Assembly: GCF_027587205.1 (NCBI RefSeq)
Contig: NZ_JAPDOD010000056.1
Location: 1-56,694, forward strand
From: Solirubrobacter ginsenosidimutans
Lineage (GTDB): Bacteria > Actinomycetota > Thermoleophilia > Solirubrobacterales > Solirubrobacteraceae
Direction: 5' to 3'
DNA: 56,694 bases
Within the stretch, counting starts at the first letter, position 1. Every line of letters starts with the position of its first letter. The notes under the pieces are model-generated. The model made no database searches, was not told the DNA's origin, and worked only from the letters and a program-made list of their open reading frames with translations. Positions 1 to 8,102 of the stretch are shown here, in pieces. Made by a program: the position numbers and the translations under genes.

Positions 1-228
1 AGCTCGGCGACCTCGTCGCGCGCGGCGAGACCGTCGACGCGGGCGCGCAGCTCGTCGAGCTCATCACGGCCGGCGACGTCGTCGCGCGAAGCGAGGCCCT
101 CGAGGTGGGAACGCAGCTCGGCGACCTCGTCGCGCGCGGCGAGACCGTCGACGCGGGCGCGCAGCTCGTCGAGCTCACCGCGGCCGGCGACGTCGTCGCG
201 CGAAGCGAGCCCCTCGAGGTGGGAACGC
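1..228. repeat. Two near-identical 114-bp tandem copies
   Basis: Bases 1-114 and 115-228 differ at only three positions. A third, diverged copy starts at 229. The unit is 38 codons, so it extends the coiled coil in frame. Near identity at DNA level suggests recent duplication or conversion. Confidence 0.9.
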
Positions 229-3200
229 AGCTCGGCGACTTCGTCGCGCCCGGCGAGGGAGTCGATCCGGCCGCGCAGGTCGGCGAGGCCTTCGAGGCGC
301 GAACGCAGCTCGTGGACCTCGTCACCGGAGGCGAGATCGTCGATCCGGGCGGCGAGCGAGTCGTGGGCGAGATCGAGGCGCTGATGGAGCTCGGCGACGT
401 CGTCGCTCGCGGCGAGGCCGTCGACGCGGCGGCGCAGCTCGGAGAGCTCGTCGCTCGCCGGCAGTGCGTCGATGCGGGCGTGCAGCGCGGCGAGCTCGTC
501 GTTGGAGACGGTGCCGTCGATCCGGCGGGCGAGCGCTTCGACCTCGTCGCGGCGGGCGAGCTCGTCGCGCACACCCGCGAACTCGCGGCTCGCATCGCCG
601 AGGACGGCGATCCGTGCGTGCAGCGCGGCGATCTGGCGCTGGGTGTCGCCGACGAGGCTCTGGACCTCGCGCTCGACGGTCTCCTGGTCGGCGACGCGCT
701 CGGCGACCTGCTCCTGCTGGTTGAGCTGCAGGCGCAGCTCGGCCAGGGCGCGGCGCAGCTCGGCGACCTCGGCCGGAACGGCACTCGTCTCGCTCTGGAG
801 CTGGGCGACCTGGTCGGCGAGCGACGCGTGGCCCGCGACGAACGCGCTCAGCGACGCGATCTGGCCCGCGGCGGCGTCCTGCCGGGCGACGGCTTCGCGC
901 AGCTCGGCGACTTCGGCGGCCGCCGAGTCGTGGCGGGCGACGGCCTCGCGCAGCGCCGCGAGCTCAGAGGCGTGGGCGATGTCGCCCGATGCGGACTCCT
1001 GGCGCTCGACGGCCTCGCGCAGCGCCGCGACCATCGCGGAGAGCGCCTCGTGGCGCGCGACGGTGTCACCGGAGGTGGACTCGTGGCGCGCGACCGCGTC
1101 GCGCAGCGCCGGCAGCTCCCGCGCGGCGTCCTCATGGCGCGCGACCGTCTCGCGCAGCTCCGCGAGCTCACCGGCTGCGTCCTCATGGCGGGTAACCGCC
1201 TCGCGCAGCGCCGCAAGCTCGTCGCCGTCGGCGTCACGTCGTGCGACGGCCTCACGCAGCTCCGCGATCTCGCCGGCAGCGCCCTCGTGGCGCGTAACCG
1301 CGTCACGCAGCTCCGCGAGCTCACCGGCGGCGCCCTCATGGCGCGCAACCGTCTCACGCAGCGCCGCAAGCTCGCCGCCGTCGGCGTCACGTCGTGCGAC
1401 GGCCTCACGCAGCTCCGCGATCTCGCCGGCGGCGCCCTCATGGCGGGCCACGGTCTCGCGCAGCGCGAAGATCTCATCCGCCGCGGCCTCTTGACGCGCG
1501 ACCGCATCGCGCAGCGCCGCGATCTCGCCGGCCGCCGACTCCGTGCGCGCTCGCAGCTCGTCCGCGTCGGCCTCACGGCGCGCGGCAGCCTCGCGCAGCC
1601 CCGCAACCTCACCCGCGGTCTCCTCGTGGCGCGCGACCGTCTCACGCAGCGCGGCGAGCTCATCCGTTGCCGCCTCATGGCGCGCGATGGCCTCGCGCAG
1701 CGTCGCGATCTCACTCGCGGCCGCCTCCTGGCGGGAAACCGCCTCGCGGACCGCGGCGACGTCGCCCGCCGCCTCGCGCAGCGCAGCGATCTCGCCCGTC
1801 ACGGCCTCGTGGCGCGCGACGGCCTCACGCAGCGCGAAGATCTCATCCGCCGCGGCCTCGTGGCGGGCGACCTGCTCACGCAGCGCGGCGACGTCGGCCA
1901 GCGCCTCGCGGAACTCGGCGAACTGCGCCGTCACCGACTCCTGGCGCTCGACGGCCGCCCGCAGCTCGGCCACGTCGCCGGCGGCGGCGCCGCCACCCGC
2001 GACGGCCTCGCGCAGAGCCGCGACCATCCCGGACAGCGCGTCGTGGCGCGCGGCGGTGTCGCCCGCGGCGGACTCGTGGCGGGCAACCGCCTCGCGCAGC
2101 GTCGCGATGTCGCCCGCGGCGGCCTGGTTGCGCTCGACCAGCTCGCGCAACGCATCGACGTCCGACGCGGCGGCAAGGTCCGCGGAGGCGGCCTCGTGGC
2201 GCTCGAGCGTCTCGCGCAGCGCAGCGACCTCGGCGGCGGCCTCCTCCTGGCGCGTCAGCGACTCGCGCAGTGCGGCGACATCGGCCACCGCGGAGCGCAG
2301 CTCGGCGACGTCGCCCTGGTTCTCGACCGCCTCGCGCAGCGCCGCGACCATCGCCGACAGCGCCTCGTGGCGCGCGACGGTGTCGCCGGCGGCGGACTCG
2401 TGGCGCGCGACGGCCTCACGCAGGACATCGAGGTCCCCGAGGGCGGAGGAGGTGCGCGCGACGTCCTCGCGCAGCGCGGCGATCTCGGCGCCGCGCGCCT
2501 CGTGGCGCTCGACGACCTCACGCAGCGAAGCAAGCTCACCCGCGAGGTCCTGCTCGCGCATCGCCTCGACACGGGCGCGGAGCGTCTCGGCGTCGCGGGT
2601 CAGGTCGTCCAGGCGGCGGCGATCGTCGCCGGCCAGCCCTTGGGCGGCGGCGCGCTCGACGGTGACGGCGGAGAGCTGCTCGCGGACGGCGTCGGCGCCG
2701 CGCTGCACCTGCTCGACGCGCTCCAAAGCGGCCGACAACTCGGCGCGCGAGGCCTCTCGTTCCCGCTCGCGTTCGCGCTCCAGGCGCTCCAGCGTCGCGG
2801 CGAGCTCCTCACGGGCGACTTGTGCGGCCTCCTCGTGCTCGGCGCGCAGCGTCTCCAGCTGGGACGAGACGTCGGCGCCGCCGAGACGGGCCTCGAAGCG
2901 GCGGGCGGACTCGGCGATCGCGTCGACCGCGCGCTTCTCGGCGGCGGCGACGGCGTCGGCCAGGCGGCCGTCGGCGCGCGCCTCGGCGGAAGCGCGGTCG
3001 CGCTCGAACTGGTCCAGGCGGGCGGCCAGCCGGGCCGAGGCGGCCTCGGCGTTCGCCAGCGCCTGGCGTCCGGAATCGTCGTGCTGCGCCCGCTCGAGCC
3101 GCTCCAGGCGGGCGAGCTGCTCGTGGCGGTCGAGCTCGGACGGCACGCCGGACAGCGCACGCTGGATCTCGCCGCGCAGCGCTTCGGCGGCGCGGTCGGC

Positions 3201-4025
3201 GGCCGCGCCACGGCGCTCGGCCTCACGGCGCGCCTCGTCGAGCTGGGCGGGCAGGCCGCCCGCGACGCGCTCGAGCTCGTCGATGCGCTCGACGGCGCTG
3301 AGCAGCCGCGCGACGACCGCGGCGGCGTCGTCGAGGTCGCGGAAGTCGCCCTGGATGCCCGGATCGGTGTGCGCGAGCCGCTCTTCGGTCTCCGCGTCGG
3401 CGAGCGCGCGCTCGGCCTCGCGGCGGGCGAGCTCGGCCTCGACCCACGGCGTCGCCTGCAGCGGGCGGAAGATGACGAGCGTGCCGGCGGTCCGCCAGCC
3501 CTCCCACGGCTGGACCTCGGGCTCGATCGCGGCCTTCAGCGCGCGGACCACGACCGGGTGCTGCTGGCGCATGCGCAGCAGCATCAGGTTCAGCGGCAGC
3601 TCGAAGGAGAGGTCCTCGAGGAAGAGCGAGAAGTCGAAGCCCTCGTCGAGCTTGACCGGGACGAAGACGGCCTCCATCGGGAACTCGTCGCCGTCGCCGC
3701 GACGGCCGACCAGCTGCACCGAGCCGGAGACGCGCGGCGGCTCGGCGAGGTCGAGGAACTCGCGCCACGCCTGACCCGCGGGCGGCAGCGTGCCGCCGAT
3801 CAGCGAGGCGAAGAAGTTCTGCCCGAGGATGGACTCGGACGGCTGATCGAAGAGCAGCTCCGCCGGCTCGGACCACTTGGAGACCGATCCCTGGCCGTCG
3901 GTGAGGACGAAGTACCCGTTGACGATCTGGCGCAGGATCGCGTCGAGGGCGTCGACGGGGCCCGCTGCCGCTTCCGCCATCACGGCGTCGGCCGTGTTGG
4001 ATGGCGGGTTGGTCAGGGGGTTCAT
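1..4025 (-). CDS. PAS-domain protein with a >1,100-residue coiled coil (3' end outside window)
   Basis: This minus-strand frame is open from ATG at 4025 to the window edge (over 1,340 codons), so the C-terminus is missing. The start has GGAG nine bases upstream and lies 19 bases after ruvX. Residues about 30-150 look like a PAS sensor domain (NGYFVLTDGQG, then WSEPAELLF and ILGQNFF). From about residue 190 onward the protein is almost wholly helical, rich in Ala, Glu and Arg, with no membrane segment or signal peptide. Part of it consists of 17-residue units such as LREAVARHEGAAGEIAE, and the far end has 38-residue near-identical units. A cytoplasmic filament, scaffold or chromosome-associated sensor is an inference; I recognise no named family. 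The equally long plus-strand frame is its antisense shadow. Confidence 0.85.
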   Translation of the reverse strand, partial: MNPLTNPPSNTADAVMAEAAAGPVDALDAILRQIVNGYFVLTDGQGSVSKWSEPAELLFDQPSESILGQNFFASLIGGTLPPAGQAWREFLDLAEPPRVSGSVQLVGRRGDGDEFPMEAVFVPVKLDEGFDFSLFLEDLSFELPLNLMLLRMRQQHPVVVRALKAAIEPEVQPWEGWRTAGTLVIFRPLQATPWVEAELARREAERALADAETEERLAHTDPGIQGDFRDLDDAAAVVARLLSAVERIDELERVAGGLPAQLDEARREAERRGAAADRAAEALRGEIQRALSGVPSELDRHEQLARLERLERAQHDDSGRQALANAEAASARLAARLDQFERDRASAEARADGRLADAVAAAEKRAVDAIAESARRFEARLGGADVSSQLETLRAEHEEAAQVAREELAATLERLEREREREREASRAELSAALERVEQVQRGADAVREQLSAVTVERAAAQGLAGDDRRRLDDLTRDAETLRARVEAMREQDLAGELASLREVVERHEARGAEIAALREDVARTSSALGDLDVLREAVARHESAAGDTVARHEALSAMVAALREAVENQGDVAELRSAVADVAALRESLTRQEEAAAEVAALRETLERHEAASADLAAASDVDALRELVERNQAAAGDIATLREAVARHESAAGDTAARHDALSGMVAALREAVAGGGAAAGDVAELRAAVERQESVTAQFAEFREALADVAALREQVARHEAAADEIFALREAVARHEAVTGEIAALREAAGDVAAVREAVSRQEAAASEIATLREAIARHEAATDELAALRETVARHEETAGEVAGLREAAARREADADELRARTESAAGEIAALRDAVARQEAAADEIFALRETVARHEGAAGEIAELREAVARRDADGGELAALRETVARHEGAAGELAELRDAVTRHEGAAGEIAELREAVARRDADGDELAALREAVTRHEDAAGELAELRETVARHEDAARELPALRDAVARHESTSGDTVARHEALSAMVAALREAVERQESASGDIAHASELAALREAVARHDSAAAEVAELREAVARQDAAAGQIASLSAFVAGHASLADQVAQLQSETSAVPAEVAELRRALAELRLQLNQQEQVAERVADQETVEREVQSLVGDTQRQIAALHARIAVLGDASREFAGVRDELARRDEVEALARRIDGTVSNDELAALHARIDALPASDELSELRRRVDGLAASDDVAELHQRLDLAHDSLAARIDDLASGDEVHELRSRLEGLADLRGRIDSLAGRDEVAELRSHLEGLASRDDVAGRGELDELRARVDGLAARDEVAELRSHLEGLASRDDVAGRDELDELRARVDGLAARDEVAE
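1205..1451. repeat. 153-bp in-frame direct repeat made of 51-bp units
   Basis: The sequence starting at 1205 recurs 153 bases later, starting at 1358, with few changes. 153 bp is three 51-bp units, and each unit encodes a 17-residue helical repeat of the coiled-coil protein. More diverged units of the same kind surround it. Confidence 0.75.
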
Positions 4026-4044
4026 CGAGGAGGTCTCCGGAGGG

Positions 4045-4452
4045 TCAGGCTTGCGGCGGGTTCTCCTCTCTAATCGGCAGGCGTAGCCATTCGTCCAATA
4101 GGGTTGCCGCCGCACGCGAGTCGAGCGATGCTTTTCCGCCCGCTTGGAGCGCCAGCGAAGTCGTGAACCGCTCGTCGTAGAGCTCGACCGGCACGTCGAT
4201 CGCGCGCGCCAGCCGCTCGGCGAACTCACGCACCTCGATCGTCTGCGCGGAGTCGCGCCCGGAGAGCGAGAGCGGGAGCCCGACGACCACCCGCTCGGCC
4301 TCCAGCTCGCGGATCGCCGCCTTCAGCGCCTTGAAGCCGTTCTTGGTCTGAGGCCGCAGCACCGGGTCACGCGGCGTCGCGAGCGTCCCAGAGGGATCGC
4401 TGACCGCGACGCCGCAGCGCGCCGAGCCGTAGTCGAGCGCGACGACGCGCAC
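4045..4452 (-). CDS. ruvX: RuvX/YqgF, Holliday-junction-resolvase-like RNase
   Basis: The 135-residue protein has the normal YqgF length and RNase-H-like fold motifs: ALDYGSARCGVAVSD at the N-terminus (first catalytic Asp), VVVGLPLSLSG in the middle, YDERFTT, and a late Asp in SLDSRAAATLLDEWL. The family processes pre-16S rRNA ends and may act on Holliday junctions. It starts at GTG directly after the alaS stop (TGA then GTG with no gap), so the two are co-transcribed and probably translationally coupled. The alaS-ruvX order is common in bacteria. Confidence 0.93.
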   Translation of the reverse strand: MRVVALDYGSARCGVAVSDPSGTLATPRDPVLRPQTKNGFKALKAAIRELEAERVVVGLPLSLSGRDSAQTIEVREFAERLARAIDVPVELYDERFTTSLALQAGGKASLDSRAAATLLDEWLRLPIREENPPQA

Positions 4453-7086
4453 TCAGCCGGCGAGCGCGCGCTCGATCTCGGCGCGCGCCGCGGCCAGGGC
4501 GTCCGGCAGCTTGTCCGGGTCCTTGCCGCCCGCCTGGGCCATGTTGTCGCGCCCGCCGCCGCCACCGCCGACCGCCGCCGCCGCGACCTTCACGACCGCG
4601 CCGGCCTTGACGCCGCGCGAGATCGCGCCCGGCGTGACGGCCACGAGCAGCGACGCGCGGCCCTCCCCCGGCGCGCCGAGGACGACCACGGCGGGATCGC
4701 CGAGCTCGTTCTTCAAGCGGTCCGCCATGTCCGGCAGCGCCTTCGGGTTGGGCACGTTGCGGATCTCGAACACCGCGCGGATCCCGTCGATGTCGACGAT
4801 CTCCGTCGGCGCGGCCGCGACCGCCGCCGCCGTCGCGCCCGACTCCAGCTGCTTCTCGAGCTCGCGGCGCTTCTTGACCGCCGCCGCGGCGACGTCGGCG
4901 ACCGCGTCGGGCTGCGTGCGCAGGGCGATCGCGGCGTCGTGCAGGACGCGGTCGTGCTTGCGCAGCAGGCCGATGCCCAGCGGACCGGTGACCGCTTCGA
5001 TCCGGCGCACGTTGGCGGCGCTGGAGGTCTCCTGCGTGATCTTGAAGACGCCGATCTCGGCCGTGGCGCGCACGTGGGTGCCGCCGCACAGCTCGCGCGA
5101 CCAGTCGCCGCCGCCCACCTCGACCATCCGCACGACGTCGCCGTACTTCTCGCCGAACAGCGCCATCGCGCCCAGCGACTTCGCCTCGTCCAACGTCGTC
5201 GTCAGCGCCCGCACCGGCTGGTTCTCGAGGACCATCGCGTTGACGCGGTCCTCGACCCACGCGCGGTCCTCTTCGCTCAACGGCGAGCCGTGGGTGAAGT
5301 CGAAGCGCAGCTTGTCCGGCCCGACGTAGGAGCCGGCCTGGTGGACGTGGGTGCCGAGGCGCTCGCGCAGCGCCGCGTGCAGCAGGTGCGTCGCCGTGTG
5401 GTTGCACTCGGTCGCGCGGCGGGCGTGCCGATCGACGCGCGCGAACACCCGCTCGCCGTCGTGCAGCTCGCCGGTCAGCGGCTCGAGCACCAGCGCCTGA
5501 TCGTCGCCGAGGCGCACGACGTCGACGACCTTGGCGCTGCAGCCGCCGTCCTCGCACTCGATCACGCCGCCGTCGTGGACCTGCCCGCCGCCGGTGGCGT
5601 AGAACGGCGACTCGACGAGCTTGGCCAGCACGCGGCCGTTCTCGACCGTCACGCCGGCGATCGCCGTCGTCTGCTCGGTCGTCTCGTAGCCGGTGAAGAC
5701 CGACGGAGCGCCCGCGGTCGCGGCGAAGGTGCGCAGCTTCTCGCGCACGTCCTCCCCGCCCTCGCGGCCCGCCGAGGCGCGCGCCCGGACGCGCTGCTCC
5801 TCCATCAAGGACTCAAAGCCCTGCTCGTCCACGCCCAGCCCGCGCTCCGCGGCCAGCTCCAGCGTGAGGTCGAACGGGAAGCCGAACGTGTCGTGCAGCT
5901 TGAAGGCCTCGTCGGCGCCGATGCCCTCCTCGCCGTTGGCGGCGGCACGCGCGATCACGTCGTCGAGCATCTTCAGGCCGGACTCGAGGGTGCGGTTGAA
6001 CGCCTCCTCCTCGTTGCGCAGCCACATGTCGACGGTGTCGGCCTGCTCCAGCAGCTCGCCGTAGTGGGCGCCCATCGTCTCGCGGACGACTTCCGCGTAG
6101 CGCGGCAGGAAGCCCGGCGCGATGCCGATCCGCCGCCCCTGGACGATCGCGCGGCGCATCAGGCGGCGCAGCACGTAGCCGCGGTCCTCGTTGGACGGGA
6201 CGACGCCGTCGGCGATCAGGAACGACATCCCGCGGGTGTGGTCGGCGAGGACGCGCAGCGCGCGGTCGACGTCCTCCGACGAGCCGGCGGCCTTGCCCGA
6301 GAGCTCCTCGCCCAGCTTGATCAGCGGGATGAACTGGTCCGTGTCGAACACGCTCGTGACGCCCTGGAGGATCGCCGCGAGCCGGTTGAGGCCGAGGCCG
6401 GTGTCGATGTTCTGCGCCGGCAGCGGCGTCAGCGTGTTCACCGGGTTCTGCTCGAACTGCATGAAGACGAGGTTCCAATACTCGAGGAACCGCTCGTTCT
6501 CGCCGCCGGGAAGATCATCTTCCTTACCGAACGCGAGGCCGCGATCGAGGTAGAGCTCGCTGCAGGGACCGCAGGGACCGGTCGGGCCGGCCTGCCAGAA
6601 GTTCTCCGAGCGCGGGCACTCGACGATCCGCTCACGCGGCACCCCGATCTTCAGCCACGCGTCGATCGCCTCCTGGTCCGGGCCGAGACCGAGCTCCTCG
6701 TCGCCCTCGAAGACCGTGACCCAGATGTCGTCCGGGTTGAAGCCGAAGCCCTCCAGCGACAGCTCCCAGGCGAACGCGATCGCGCCCTCCTTGAAGTAGT
6801 CCCCCATCGAGAAGTTGCCGAGCATCTCGAAGAACGTCAGGTGGCGCGTGGTCAGGCCGACCTGGTCGATGTCCGGCGTGCGGAAGCACTTCTGACAGCT
6901 CGTGAGGCGGTGGTGCGGCGGCTTCTCACGGCCCTGGAAGTACGGCTTGAGCGGGTGCATCCCCGCGGTCGTGAGCAGGACCGACGGATCGTGTTCGGCG
7001 GGCACCAGCGAACCGGACGCGAGGCGCTTGTGGTCGCGGCTCTCGAAGAAGGTCAGAAAGCGGTTGCGGATCTCGTCGGATGTCAC
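4453..7086 (-). CDS. alaS: Alanine-tRNA ligase
   Basis: AlaRS charges tRNA-Ala with alanine and clears mis-charged Ser/Gly. The 877-residue length fits the family. The aminoacylation domain is N-terminal (TTAGMHPLKPYF near residue 40). The editing-domain zinc ligands are present as HTATH near 562-566 and CGGTH near 666-670, and a C-Ala domain follows. I place the start at GTG 7086 because the family N-terminus (TSDEIRNRFLTFF) follows it; the frame stays open for 220 more codons upstream, but that part overlaps the divergent NUDIX gene. TAGACT ends seven bases before the GTG and there is no Shine-Dalgarno sequence. Confidence 0.96.
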   Translation of the reverse strand: MTSDEIRNRFLTFFESRDHKRLASGSLVPAEHDPSVLLTTAGMHPLKPYFQGREKPPHHRLTSCQKCFRTPDIDQVGLTTRHLTFFEMLGNFSMGDYFKEGAIAFAWELSLEGFGFNPDDIWVTVFEGDEELGLGPDQEAIDAWLKIGVPRERIVECPRSENFWQAGPTGPCGPCSELYLDRGLAFGKEDDLPGGENERFLEYWNLVFMQFEQNPVNTLTPLPAQNIDTGLGLNRLAAILQGVTSVFDTDQFIPLIKLGEELSGKAAGSSEDVDRALRVLADHTRGMSFLIADGVVPSNEDRGYVLRRLMRRAIVQGRRIGIAPGFLPRYAEVVRETMGAHYGELLEQADTVDMWLRNEEEAFNRTLESGLKMLDDVIARAAANGEEGIGADEAFKLHDTFGFPFDLTLELAAERGLGVDEQGFESLMEEQRVRARASAGREGGEDVREKLRTFAATAGAPSVFTGYETTEQTTAIAGVTVENGRVLAKLVESPFYATGGGQVHDGGVIECEDGGCSAKVVDVVRLGDDQALVLEPLTGELHDGERVFARVDRHARRATECNHTATHLLHAALRERLGTHVHQAGSYVGPDKLRFDFTHGSPLSEEDRAWVEDRVNAMVLENQPVRALTTTLDEAKSLGAMALFGEKYGDVVRMVEVGGGDWSRELCGGTHVRATAEIGVFKITQETSSAANVRRIEAVTGPLGIGLLRKHDRVLHDAAIALRTQPDAVADVAAAAVKKRRELEKQLESGATAAAVAAAPTEIVDIDGIRAVFEIRNVPNPKALPDMADRLKNELGDPAVVVLGAPGEGRASLLVAVTPGAISRGVKAGAVVKVAAAAVGGGGGGRDNMAQAGGKDPDKLPDALAAARAEIERALAG

Positions 7087-7093
7087 GCCGGTG

Positions 7094-7103
7094 AGTCTAG
7101 GCT
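7094..7103. promoter_or_regulatory. Overlapping divergent -10 elements for alaS and the NUDIX gene
   Basis: Only 27 bases separate the GTG of alaS from the ATG of the NUDIX gene. The minus strand has TAGACT (7099-7094), 7 bases before alaS. The plus strand has TAGGCT (7098-7103), 10 bases before the NUDIX start. They overlap by two bases. No good -35 is visible for either, and both transcripts would be essentially leaderless. Confidence 0.6.
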
Positions 7104-7113
7104 GCCGCCCACG

Positions 7114-7632
7114 ATGCGAGTCACCTCGACACGAGTGGTCTACGAGAACCGCTGGATGCGGGTCCACGAGGACCTCACGGAGCTCCCCGACGGCACGCCC
7201 GGCCTCTATGGCTGGATCGAGAAACCGGCGTCGGCGATCGTCGTGCCGCTCGAGCAGGACCACGTGTGGCTGGTGCAGCAGTACCGCCACCCGGTCGGCG
7301 AGCGCTTCTGGGAGTTCCCGCAGGGCTCGTGGGAGGAGACCGCGCCGGAGTCGGCGGAGGCGCTCGCGCGAGCCGAGCTGATGGAGGAGACCGGGCTGCG
7401 GGCCGAGCGTCTGCAGCCGCTCGGCCGGTTGTACTTCGCGTACGGAATCTCCAATCAGCCCGTCGACGTGTGGCGCGCGTCGGACCTCACGGAGGGCGAA
7501 CGCGCGCTGGAGCACACGGAGCAGGGCCTGATCGCCCGCCGCTTTCAGCGTGCCGAGGTCGAGCGGATGATCGCCGCCAACGAGATCCGCGACGCCGCCT
7601 CGGTCGCCGCGTGGCACCTGGCCACGCGCTGA
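7114..7632 (+). CDS. NUDIX hydrolase (ADP-ribose/nucleotide-sugar pyrophosphatase type)
   Basis: NUDIX enzymes cleave nucleoside diphosphates linked to another group X. This 172-residue protein has the NUDIX beta-grasp pattern: VWLVQQYRHPVGERFWEFP, then a Nudix box starting at GSWEE and ending AELMEETGL. Two Glu of the EExG core are present. The usual Arg before Glu is displaced, and the box is two residues longer than consensus between Gly and the first Glu. The EFPQG pattern is typical of ADP-ribose pyrophosphatase-like members; the substrate is not readable from sequence. The start was chosen by the family N-terminus and TAGGCT ten bases upstream. It ends two bases from the convergent gene at 7635. 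Confidence 0.88.
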   Translation: MRVTSTRVVYENRWMRVHEDLTELPDGTPGLYGWIEKPASAIVVPLEQDHVWLVQQYRHPVGERFWEFPQGSWEETAPESAEALARAELMEETGLRAERLQPLGRLYFAYGISNQPVDVWRASDLTEGERALEHTEQGLIARRFQRAEVERMIAANEIRDAASVAAWHLATR

Positions 7633-7634
7633 CG

Positions 7635-8102
7635 CTACATCCGCAGGCGGCTCCGCTTCCCGCTGCGCATCTCGTCCTGGATACGGCGGATGCGCTCGTT
7701 CTGCGCGTCGTCGGCCTCCTGGTTGATGCGCACCTTCTCCGCCCACACCGCGGTCGACTCGTGGTTCTCGAGCGCCGCCTGCACACGCGGGCGGACCTCG
7801 TCGAACAGCGACGCGTACGGCTTGTCCGGATCAGCCATGAGGTATTCCCACGTGAACTCCGGGCCGGCCTGCTCGATCACGCGGACCCAGCCGTTGGAGC
7901 CTTCCTCGGCGCCCTCGGCCTCCCACGCGGCGATCATGTAGGCGTACGTCGCCTCGGGGTTCTCGGTGCGAAGGATCTCGTTGTTGCGGGCGACCGGACG
8001 GAACGCCGAACCAGCCGCGTTCTTGACGCCGGCGTCCTTGACGGATTGGGGCCAGGCGTCTACGTCGTCCTGTAGGTGTTGGAGCATCTCTTCGCGAGTC
8101 AT
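7635..8102 (-). CDS. Conserved-looking hypothetical protein coupled to mnmA
   Basis: The 155-residue soluble, acidic protein has no signal peptide or membrane helix and a charged helical C-terminus (QEADDAQNERIRRIQDEM). I do not recognise the family. The ATG at 8102 overlaps the mnmA stop as ATGA, which decides the start and implies translational coupling with mnmA. An extension 17 codons upstream is possible but would lie inside mnmA. High GC at third codon positions supports real coding. Confidence 0.75.
   Translation of the reverse strand: MTREEMLQHLQDDVDAWPQSVKDAGVKNAAGSAFRPVARNNEILRTENPEATYAYMIAAWEAEGAEEGSNGWVRVIEQAGPEFTWEYLMADPDKPYASLFDEVRPRVQAALENHESTAVWAEKVRINQEADDAQNERIRRIQDEMRSGKRSRLRM

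Noticed and set aside
1..1900. Regular repeats that could suggest a CRISPR array or satellite DNA
   Set aside because: Units are multiples of three (51, 114, 153 bp), adjacent and in frame within one protein; there are no spacers.
105..4073. 1,322-codon open frame on the plus strand
   Set aside because: It is the antisense shadow of the PAS-coiled-coil gene. The repeated Arg-Asp-Gly-Leu-Ala pattern comes from reversed helical repeats, while the minus strand gives a PAS domain and a good start signal.
4144..7113. Long plus-strand frame leading into the NUDIX gene
   Set aside because: It is antisense to ruvX and alaS; only the last 172 codons from 7114 match a protein family.
7087..7746. 220-codon upstream extension of alaS
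   Set aside because: It is antisense to the NUDIX gene and precedes the natural AlaRS N-terminus.
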